Both the position numbers and the translations under genes were made by a program. A model generated the notes under the pieces. The model had not been told where the DNA came from. It saw only the letters and a program-made list of their open reading frames with translations, and searched no databases. Shown here piece by piece: positions 52,651 to 60,077 of a stretch of 64,000 bases of DNA; position 1 is the first letter of the stretch, and each line of letters starts with the position of its first letter. The DNA is taken from NCBI RefSeq assembly GCF_014287635.1, contig NZ_JACOPH010000007.1, positions 62,001 to 126,000 on the forward strand, given 5' to 3'. The DNA is from Roseburia zhanii (GTDB lineage Bacteria > Bacillota > Clostridia > Lachnospirales > Lachnospiraceae).

Positions 52651-53022
52651 ATGAGTCAGGTGATAAAATCTTTTATGGGAGTATTTTTCCTGCTTTCCAT
52701 GCTGCTTTTGGGCATTGGGATATTATCGGCACAGACAGATGTTGCAAATGCCCTGGATTATAAAGCAGACATAATTGCAGAGTTAGAAAACAGCAATTAT
52801 AATGCCAAAGTCATGGAAGCCTGCATCAGACAGGCAAAAGAAAGCGGATATGAAGTGGAGATCACGACATATACACCCGAAAAGCAGACGGCAGTCTATA
52901 CAACGGACAATGTATCAGACACAACAGATGTGGTTATGGCAGAAGTGAAACTGACCTATCCGTACCGTATCGGATTTTTAAATGCAGTCACAGAGCATCA
53001 GGTGCGGGGATATGCGAGATAA
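52651..53022 (+). CDS. TadE-like membrane protein
   Basis: The 123-residue protein has an N-terminal hydrophobic helix (about 8-27, FMGVFFLLSMLLLGIGILSA) followed by an extracellular region of about 95 residues. The region just after the helix, QTDVANALDYKADIIAELEN, is helical, and the rest is beta-rich (AEVKLTYPYRIGFLN). This is the layout of TadE/TadF minor pseudopilins. AGGAGG lies 6 bp before the start. Between this gene and the next small gene are about 90 bp with no convincing gene. Confidence 0.6.
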   Translation: MSQVIKSFMGVFFLLSMLLLGIGILSAQTDVANALDYKADIIAELENSNYNAKVMEACIRQAKESGYEVEITTYTPEKQTAVYTTDNVSDTTDVVMAEVKLTYPYRIGFLNAVTEHQVRGYAR

Positions 53023-53113
53023 AGGATGTTTCAATGGAACATTGCAACGTATATGCAAAGTGGCAATGGCAGGCTGTAATGAGAAGTATGTATCAATAGA
53101 AGGAGAACTGGAT

Positions 53114-53221
53114 ATGCAGAATATCATAGAAGAATATGGTATGGCAGTTTTGTATGCCATGATGGGAACTGTGCTGCTTGCAGCATTAGGTAATTTATTG
53201 GCAGTTATATCAGCATTTTAG
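53114..53221 (+). CDS. Flp-like small membrane protein 2 (35 aa)
   Basis: The 35-residue product begins MQNIIEEYGMAVLYAMM and is otherwise one hydrophobic helix ending NLLAVISAF. IEEYG followed by a small/hydrophobic helix is the closest match in this operon to the IEYG core of Flp pilins, although only two residues precede the position where a mature pilin would begin. AAGGAGA lies 8 bp before ATG 53114; an upstream extension to 52982 has no ribosome site. This could be the main subunit. Confidence 0.6.
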   Translation: MQNIIEEYGMAVLYAMMGTVLLAALGNLLAVISAF

Positions 53222-53236
53222 GAGAGGAGAAAAAAT

Positions 53237-53380
53237 ATGAATGAGATTATGGAGGAATATGGAAGTATGCTGATCGGAGTACCATTTGGACTTTTGATCA
53301 TTGGATTGGCAGTCAGGCTGATCTTTGTAGGGGAATCTTTGGGAAAAGTATTGTTTGTATTGGGAAATATGGCATGTTGA
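53237..53380 (+). CDS. Flp-like small membrane protein 3 (47 aa)
   Basis: The 47-residue product begins MNEIMEEYGSMLIGVPFGLL, continues as a hydrophobic helix with LAVRLIF, and ends VLFVLGNMAC. It shares the leaderless EEYG start with its neighbours. GGAGAGGAG lies 7 bp before ATG 53237. The C-terminal cysteine is unusual for a pilin and could allow a disulfide or thioester link. The next gene starts 8 bp downstream. Confidence 0.6.
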   Translation: MNEIMEEYGSMLIGVPFGLLIIGLAVRLIFVGESLGKVLFVLGNMAC

Positions 53381-53388
53381 GGTGAAAA

Positions 53389-53859
53389 ATGAAAGAAGTT
53401 ATGCAGCAGTATGGAAGTGCCGCCATAACCGTAGTGGCTGGATTACTATTGTTTGTATATATCTTTTGGCAGGCAGATGCAGGGGGAACGCATGGGCTGA
53501 TGCAAATTTCGCAGAAAATGGCAGTATTAGAACAAAAAGATTATACAGATTATGCAGATGCAAAAGAAACAGCAGAGGTCATAAAACGGGCAAATCCGGT
53601 GATCACATTTCAGAATATAAAAGTAGTAACAGGAAAAAGTTATGCGATACAAGATCTTTTTTTAGGAGAAGATGCAGATGGAAATGAGGCAGAACTTAAG
53701 ATTTTAGAGATCAAGGGTTCTAGAGTGGGGGAACAGAAAGTAATGAACGGAACAATCAATTTTATGCAACAGGGAAATTACCGTATATGGGTGCAGGCAA
53801 CTGACAGAGAGGGGAAGGCTGCCCGAAACATTTTTACGATCCCAGTAGTATGCAGATAG
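53389..53859 (+). CDS. Flp-like start plus extracellular Ig-like domain
   Basis: The 156-residue protein begins MKEVMQQYGSAAITVVAGLL, the same pattern as the small proteins before it, with a membrane helix to about residue 27. An extracellular part of about 125 residues follows. Residues 68-155 (ANPVITFQNIKVVTGKSYAI, GNYRIWVQATDREGKAARNI) resemble bacterial Ig/cadherin-like domains found on surface proteins. It looks like a pilin-like anchor carrying an adhesive domain, possibly a tip or minor subunit. GAGGTG precedes the start. Confidence 0.65.
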   Translation: MKEVMQQYGSAAITVVAGLLLFVYIFWQADAGGTHGLMQISQKMAVLEQKDYTDYADAKETAEVIKRANPVITFQNIKVVTGKSYAIQDLFLGEDADGNEAELKILEIKGSRVGEQKVMNGTINFMQQGNYRIWVQATDREGKAARNIFTIPVVCR

Positions 53860-53869
53860 GAGATGAAGG

Positions 53870-54526
53870 ATGAAACAGACAGTATTTGGGGTAGTCTGTA
53901 TGCTGGTCCTGACATTTCTTGCAGTCCTTTTTATGACGATCCATGGGAGAACCTTACGGCAGACAGAAACAGATCATGCATTGGGAGAAGCAATTGATGC
54001 TGCCATGTCAACTGTAATGGAAACAAAAATATATACAGTGGAAACAAAAGAGGAATTAGTTGCAGATTTTTTAGAGAGCCTGCTGATACAGATGAACAGC
54101 ACTTCGGAAGTAGAAGTAGCAGTTTTAAATGCAGATGAGGAAAAAGGAATCCTTTCCATTGAGGTGACAGAACATTATACCCATCCGAACGGCAGTCGGG
54201 GAAATGTATCCGAAGTCAGAACCGTGATCTTTGAAAAGGAAGAAGAAAAAGAAGCGGTAAAACATCAGGTGGAATTCTATCTTTCCGATGGAGTGGTGTA
54301 CAAAAAATATGAACTGACAGAAGGGGAAGTATGCAGTATACCGGCGGTACCAAAGCAGAATGGGAGAAAGTTTGCAGGCTGGCAGTTTGTAATAGGCGGA
54401 AGTGGAATCGCAGGGGGAACAACGGTGGTCTGTGCAGATGGAAATGTTACGAAAACAGTGCTTGCTTCGGGAGGGCTTCCTTATACAGTGGGAGAAGATA
54501 CGAGGCTGGTGGCGGTGTTTGAATAG
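53870..54526 (+). CDS. Membrane-anchored protein with InlB-like repeat
   Basis: The 218-residue protein has an N-terminal membrane helix (about 5-24), a polar helical/beta region (about 30-125) and a C-terminal unit (about 135-215). The unit, VEFYLSDGVVYKKYELTEG to GRKFAGWQF, matches the InlB B-repeat/Flg_new pattern. The same repeat type occurs many times in the giant protein encoded next, so the two may interact or form a common surface layer. It starts 10 bp after the preceding gene. TadE/F-like placement is possible, but the EYG start is absent. Confidence 0.6.
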   Translation: MKQTVFGVVCMLVLTFLAVLFMTIHGRTLRQTETDHALGEAIDAAMSTVMETKIYTVETKEELVADFLESLLIQMNSTSEVEVAVLNADEEKGILSIEVTEHYTHPNGSRGNVSEVRTVIFEKEEEKEAVKHQVEFYLSDGVVYKKYELTEGEVCSIPAVPKQNGRKFAGWQFVIGGSGIAGGTTVVCADGNVTKTVLASGGLPYTVGEDTRLVAVFE

Positions 54527-54583
54527 TGGTTGGCTGGATTCATTTTAAGAAGATTTCCAGAGTACAAAAATATGGAGGGCACT

Positions 54584-57500
54584 ATGAAATATAATAGATT
54601 GATAGGGCAATATGTAAAGAAATGTTTTGCCTGTGTTTTAGCCGCAGTCATATTTATGGACGGACAAGCAGGAAGTAGTATGGTTTATGCAGCAGGACGA
54701 AATACGGTTTTCGATGTTGGTATACATGGGGAAGATATAAAGGGGAATATGGAAGCAGATATGAGTCTGGTGCAGACAGAAGAACCAGAAACAGCACTTG
54801 GTTTAGATCGTACCGATGACCTTATAAAAAGGGATCATGGAACAGACTGGCAGGCATTGAGTGATGAGGTTTTAAAAGGAGAAAATAAAAGAGGAGAGGT
54901 TCCGGCTGCAGAGGAAGTAAAGGAACAGGAGGATACCTCTCCTTACGTGATCGAGGTAGGAGATCTGGCATCGTTTGTACAGGCAGTCGGGGAAGTGAGC
55001 AGCAGTGATGATCTGGCATCTGCCTGTACCTTTACAAAAGATTCGGCAACGGCAGTCGCAAACGGGGAAGAACAGACGGCACAGCTTGTCGATCCATTCC
55101 AGAATAAGCGTCTGATCGTAAAGAGCCCACAGGGGTTTGATCCCCATGGGGCAGAAAGCATCATACAGGGATATGGACAGCTGTTTATCCTGACATACGC
55201 CACAGAAGAAGAAACAAAGTCGGCATATGAATCTTTACAGACAATCCCATATCTGACAGTGGAGCCGGATAGCGTGCTTGCAGCGGCAACAGCAGCAGGC
55301 GATGGCAGTTTGGCAGATACAGAGGATGAGATAGGAGAAACTGCGGATAACGCAGGAGAAGAACGGAAAAAGGAAGAAGAACAGACATCGGAAGAAGTGT
55401 CAGATATTGTCGGGGAAAGTGAGGATGGCAGTACCGGAGGAATACAGAAAACGCAGGAACAGAAGCCGGAGAGAATACTGGAAGAATCATCAGAAAAAGA
55501 GTCAGTTGGTGAGGGGGCAGAAACACAGGTGGAAGAACCAGCACCAGATGCTGTTGATGGGAGTTCATTGACAGATGTGGAAGATGGGCAGACAGATAAG
55601 TCGGGATCAGAAGATACGGTAACGGACAAAACGGTAACGATAGAAAACGTAACAGAAAAGTCAGCAACAGCAGAAACTGCTGCGAATCTGAACACAGCAG
55701 GGCAGGAAAAGCACCGTATCATAAGAGCCACACAGCAGCAGATCGAGGAAAAACATGCCGTCACAGTCGCAGTCCTTGATACCGGATATGACTTTGCAGG
55801 AGCATCGTCAGAACGGGTGGAATGTGGTGTGGATGTTTCAGGCAGCGGGAACGCACAGGATGGTAACGGACATGGAACGTCAGTGGCAGATATTGTCCTT
55901 ACTGCGACAGGGGAGGATATCTGTGTATTTCCGGTAAAAGTGGCAGATGAAAATGGACGGAGTTCCTCCCTGCGTCTTTACCTTGGCATGGAAGAAGCTT
56001 TGTATTACGGAGCATCTGTAGTAAATATCAGCATGAGTGCATACAGACCGGCGGACGGCAGCCTTGTGGCAGAGGAGATCACAAGGTTAAAGGAACAGGG
56101 CATTTTTGTGGTCACAGCCGCAGGAAATTATGGCGGTGATACGGCAGATTACGTGCCTGCAAATGTGCCGGATGCAGTTGTTGTGTCTGCAATCAATGAA
56201 AAGGATGAGGCAGATGCTTATTCAAACCATGGAAGTACGGTGGACTACTGTGCATACGGTTCCGTCAATGCGAAAACATTAGATGGAGAGGAAGAAAACA
56301 TATCCGGTACATCCGTATCGGCAGCCATTGTTTCTGCAGTCATTGCAGAAGAATGTCTTAAGGACATGGGTGCAGGCTATGATGCGGTCATAGAATCCTT
56401 AAATGCACAGGCAAAGGATCTCGGGGATACCGGAAGGGATGATGTCTATGGAATCGGAGCTATATATGCAGACCGCATCAATGGAAATGCAGAGGAAGAA
56501 TGGAAAGGACTTACCGATGAACTTTTAAACTGTGACTGGAAAAATATGAGTGATGAAGCGTTCAATTTAGTACTTGCCGGTACAGATAATATGCTGATCC
56601 GCTATTTTTTAGATCAACTTACAGAAGCAGAAAAGGCAGAGCTTTTAGTAAGGGATACCCTGTTGACACATCAGAGCACAAATATTGCATATGATCCGGC
56701 AGAGGAAAAGACCGTAAGCAGGGAAACAGGGACTTTATATGAGTATCTGTACAGTCAGGATTTTTCAGAATACTACATCCAGAAAGATATATCAGGGCAT
56801 GTATTAGGCGGGACGTATTATATGTATATCCGTGATAACAAGTTTTATACAGCTGCCCTTGATACCAGTAAAAATGGGACAAATGCCTATATTAAGGTCA
56901 AGTTTTATGGAGGTTCCGGCGGAAATCCGTTTACCAACCCACAAGTCAGCGTGAGTGCCACAAATGCAGGAGCCATTGATTTTTCATCTATGACGATCGA
57001 AGGCGTGAAAACTTTTGTAGATGACAATGGACATGCCAATACCATAGGACAGCTCAATCTAAATGGGATCAAGGTTTTAAAACCGGTACACAGCAAGGCA
57101 ACAGGCTATATGCGAGCCAAGAACGTGGCAGACCTGTTAGGAAATGGCATAGCCGGCACATGGTCAGGCGGTGTGACAGACTATGGAAAAAATACCTGCA
57201 GTGCAGAAAGTACAATGATCCACCTTGCCATAGGATATGGAGATCTTGAGATGGACAAAAAGGATAAAGGAAAACAGGTTTATACTGTTAAAATCACAGA
57301 ATATGGAGAATCAGAATGGAGCAGCTGGAGTGATTATGCAGTGACACAGAATGTTACCTGCAGTCAGGCAGGAAGCAAATACCGTACGCATTATAAAACA
57401 TGTAAAAACTGTGGGGCGGTTACCAGAACAGAAACAGATACAAAGAGCATCACACAGCTTGCTCATGCCTATACTTACCGTTATCAGGAGAATAATGGTG

Positions 57501-59944
57501 TGGAAAACGGAATGCGTTATCAGGAATGTACACGTTCGGATGCAGAATGTGGGAGAGGAAAGGATGTCAATGGGGAAACATGGCAGAAAGATTTTCAGTA
57601 TTATCAGTATATAGGCTACCGTCTGATGGATACGGACGGAAATTATCCGGCAGACTATACAGCTGCGGACAACAAGTATTGTCTGCCGGGAGAACTGATC
57701 GGGGAATGTGGAACGGAAAAATGGATTGCAGATATGCAGCGAAATGAATTTATGGCAGCATCGAATGCAGTGGAAAGCTATATGGTAAGTGTATCCGCAA
57801 ATTCGATCAGGATGGATATCCCAAGAAAGCGTTACCATGTGGTATTTGATGGGAACGGTGCAACCAGCGGATCTACGGCAGGGCATACAAATATATGTGT
57901 TGGGAAGACATTTACATTGAATAAGAATGGATTTAAGAAGACTGGCTATGATTTTATGGACTGGAGTCAAGGTAAAAATGACCATAATCTATATAAGAAG
58001 GATGGGGCAAAAATAAGTAAGGATCTGTCAACGACAAATGGAGAAACGATCACGCTATATGCTATCTGGGAGCCACATGTTTATAAGATCACACTGGATA
58101 ATCAAGGGGCAGATAAAAGTGATAAGGATACACCAGCGGTGTATGAAAAATATACTGAGGATTATTATCAGGATGAAACAGGAATCTTGGTTTTTCCGGA
58201 TGGCAGAATCAATATTCCGGAAAAAACAGTAACAGATGATACACTGTTAAAGAAGCAGCGGAAACAGTTCTTTTTGGGATATTATACAAAAAAGAATTCA
58301 TTTGGTGATCAGATGGTAAAGCCTGATGGTACACTGGTCGCAGACATGGCAGGGAAAGGAAACTACAGGTATTTTACATCTGATGCAACAGTCTATGCTG
58401 CATGGGAAGATATGTATGCCATCCAGTATGACTTAAACCTTACCGATAAGGACATGGAGATCTTAAGCCATGACAACGATGGAAATGTGATCCCTAATCC
58501 GGTTACGGGACCGGAGATCAAGTGGAAACAGAAGGGAAAAGATATCACAATTAAATATGAGACAGTTTCCATTGCAAATGAAACATTTAAACCCATCTAT
58601 CGTCTGATGGGATACAGCCTGACACCGGAGATAACCAGCGAGGATGAGATTGTCCTGAGCGAAGAAAAGGATACTTATCATGTGACGGAGGAAAAGGATA
58701 TCATCCTCTATGCACAGTGGGATACCAGTTTTATGGTGACTTATATGGGAAATGAACAGACAGAGGGAAATGACTATCTGGATAAGGTGGAGGATGTGAC
58801 AGAGGATTACCTGTTTTCCAAAAATGATAAGGAGGCCATCGAAGTACTGGAAAACGATGTAGACTATTTTATAAAAACAGTGGAAAGACCAACGATTGAT
58901 ATCGCAACAGGCAATGATGTAGATGAGGATGGAAACCCATACATGGAAACAGTACCGTATAGTTTTCAGGGATGGAGTATGTATGATGAAAAGAAAATGC
59001 AGGATGAAAATCTACAGTATGCATTAGAAGATAAGGAAAAAAGTAATTCTGAGCTGATATCTGAGGCAGCAAAGGTTTCACAGATGGAAACTGGAAAAGG
59101 TCTGACCTTTGGAAATCCGGCAGAAGAATATGGTACTTCGAACGCACCACACATGAGTACCCATGATCTGATCGCGGGCGGAAAAGGCGAAAGCCATGAG
59201 AATGCCCTGTTTGCCGATGCAGTCAAAGGGTATCTTGCAGAAGTGACGAAAATGCCGTATGTCAACATGTATGCGATCTGGGATGAATACCCGCAGATCA
59301 CAGCCAGCGATATCTATCTGCCACTCTCCTATGCACAGGAAGGACGCATCACAGAGGAGTATCTGCTGGGATATGCAGTGGCAACCGATGAAGAATTAAA
59401 GAGCACATCCAATACCAAAGGGATCTTAAAACACGGGACAGACAGTGTGAACGGGACAGCATTTAAAGTCCTTGATTATCAGGCAAGCGAATTTTTAGGA
59501 GCAGGATCAGATATGGCAATGAGCATCACTTACCATGCCGAAGATGCCGTTGGGAATGTGACAGAAAAGATGGTCATGGTCCACCTTGCAGATACGACAC
59601 CACAGCCGTATGAACCGGGATATGTGCGTTTCATATCAAAGGAGCATGAAGATACCTTAGAGGAAAACTCCATCTGGAGGAGCGGGGAGTATGCAGAAAC
59701 ACTTGCCGAAGTATTGAACAACAGCAAGATAGGTGAAGAGTATACGACCGTCAGTCCGTTACAGCAGGCACTTGGAGTAAAACCGGTGAAGAAACCGGGA
59801 AGCGGGACATGGAAGCATATGGAACAGGTATGGAGGTTTACGCATGAGGAAGTGCTGGCAGTACAGGAATATATAGATGCAAACGGACTGTTTGGAAGTC
59901 AGGAAGGATTCCTTACGACTTTCGGACACTGCCGTGTACAGTAA
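54584..59944 (+). CDS. Giant secreted subtilase (S8) with InlB-like repeats
   Basis: ATG 54584 has GGAGGG 5-6 bp upstream; a TTG at 54530 would add 18 unlikely residues. The 1786-residue product has a signal peptide (about 1-38), an I9-like prodomain (about 155-235, LFILTYATEEETKSAYESLQ), an acidic linker of ~140 residues, and an S8 domain (about 392-610). The full triad is present: D399 (VLDTGYD), H430 (GHGTS) and S577 (SGTSVSAA), with oxyanion N515 (AAGNYGG). Then come a beta region, a CxxC cysteine module (YKTCKNCGAVTRTET), several InlB-type repeats ending LYAIWE or VYAAWE, and an end FGHCRVQ. No LPXTG is present. It is probably the secreted partner of the Tad-like machine. Confidence 0.82.
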   Translation: MKYNRLIGQYVKKCFACVLAAVIFMDGQAGSSMVYAAGRNTVFDVGIHGEDIKGNMEADMSLVQTEEPETALGLDRTDDLIKRDHGTDWQALSDEVLKGENKRGEVPAAEEVKEQEDTSPYVIEVGDLASFVQAVGEVSSSDDLASACTFTKDSATAVANGEEQTAQLVDPFQNKRLIVKSPQGFDPHGAESIIQGYGQLFILTYATEEETKSAYESLQTIPYLTVEPDSVLAAATAAGDGSLADTEDEIGETADNAGEERKKEEEQTSEEVSDIVGESEDGSTGGIQKTQEQKPERILEESSEKESVGEGAETQVEEPAPDAVDGSSLTDVEDGQTDKSGSEDTVTDKTVTIENVTEKSATAETAANLNTAGQEKHRIIRATQQQIEEKHAVTVAVLDTGYDFAGASSERVECGVDVSGSGNAQDGNGHGTSVADIVLTATGEDICVFPVKVADENGRSSSLRLYLGMEEALYYGASVVNISMSAYRPADGSLVAEEITRLKEQGIFVVTAAGNYGGDTADYVPANVPDAVVVSAINEKDEADAYSNHGSTVDYCAYGSVNAKTLDGEEENISGTSVSAAIVSAVIAEECLKDMGAGYDAVIESLNAQAKDLGDTGRDDVYGIGAIYADRINGNAEEEWKGLTDELLNCDWKNMSDEAFNLVLAGTDNMLIRYFLDQLTEAEKAELLVRDTLLTHQSTNIAYDPAEEKTVSRETGTLYEYLYSQDFSEYYIQKDISGHVLGGTYYMYIRDNKFYTAALDTSKNGTNAYIKVKFYGGSGGNPFTNPQVSVSATNAGAIDFSSMTIEGVKTFVDDNGHANTIGQLNLNGIKVLKPVHSKATGYMRAKNVADLLGNGIAGTWSGGVTDYGKNTCSAESTMIHLAIGYGDLEMDKKDKGKQVYTVKITEYGESEWSSWSDYAVTQNVTCSQAGSKYRTHYKTCKNCGAVTRTETDTKSITQLAHAYTYRYQENNGVENGMRYQECTRSDAECGRGKDVNGETWQKDFQYYQYIGYRLMDTDGNYPADYTAADNKYCLPGELIGECGTEKWIADMQRNEFMAASNAVESYMVSVSANSIRMDIPRKRYHVVFDGNGATSGSTAGHTNICVGKTFTLNKNGFKKTGYDFMDWSQGKNDHNLYKKDGAKISKDLSTTNGETITLYAIWEPHVYKITLDNQGADKSDKDTPAVYEKYTEDYYQDETGILVFPDGRINIPEKTVTDDTLLKKQRKQFFLGYYTKKNSFGDQMVKPDGTLVADMAGKGNYRYFTSDATVYAAWEDMYAIQYDLNLTDKDMEILSHDNDGNVIPNPVTGPEIKWKQKGKDITIKYETVSIANETFKPIYRLMGYSLTPEITSEDEIVLSEEKDTYHVTEEKDIILYAQWDTSFMVTYMGNEQTEGNDYLDKVEDVTEDYLFSKNDKEAIEVLENDVDYFIKTVERPTIDIATGNDVDEDGNPYMETVPYSFQGWSMYDEKKMQDENLQYALEDKEKSNSELISEAAKVSQMETGKGLTFGNPAEEYGTSNAPHMSTHDLIAGGKGESHENALFADAVKGYLAEVTKMPYVNMYAIWDEYPQITASDIYLPLSYAQEGRITEEYLLGYAVATDEELKSTSNTKGILKHGTDSVNGTAFKVLDYQASEFLGAGSDMAMSITYHAEDAVGNVTEKMVMVHLADTTPQPYEPGYVRFISKEHEDTLEENSIWRSGEYAETLAEVLNNSKIGEEYTTVSPLQQALGVKPVKKPGSGTWKHMEQVWRFTHEEVLAVQEYIDANGLFGSQEGFLTTFGHCRVQ

Positions 59945-59987
59945 AACAGGAGGATATCTGTATCATAATTAAAAATGATACAGACCG

Positions 59988-60014
59988 GTAAAGCAGCCAT
60001 TTTGGCTGCTTTAC
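59988..60014 (+). terminator. Hairpin after the giant subtilase gene
   Basis: GTAAAGCAGCC (59988-59998) pairs perfectly with GGCTGCTTTAC (60004-60014). A T-rich but short tail follows, so readthrough into the next gene is possible. A diverged copy of this hairpin lies at 62355-62381. Confidence 0.6.
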
Positions 60015-60077
60015 TTGTGTTCTGTCCAAGTGATAGATATAATAAAACAAAAGAAGAAACTACGGAGGGGGATGCAT

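Noticed and set aside
53355..53687. 110-residue frame over the Ig-domain pilin-like gene
   Set aside because: Basic, Arg/Cys-rich shadow frame; the overlapping frame has the conserved QYG start and a ribosome site.
54943..55764. 273-residue minus-strand frame within the giant subtilase gene
   Set aside because: It is the shadow of the acidic Ser/Glu/Asp-rich linker; composition is Ser/Pro/Val repeats and there is no ribosome site.
57311..57985. 224-residue minus-strand frame inside the subtilase gene
   Set aside because: Shadow frame rich in Ile, Cys and His; the opposite strand has clear InlB-repeat coding.
59850..59944. Sortase LPXTG signal at the end of the giant subtilase
   Set aside because: No LPXTG, hydrophobic stretch or positive tail is present; the protein ends FGHCRVQ.
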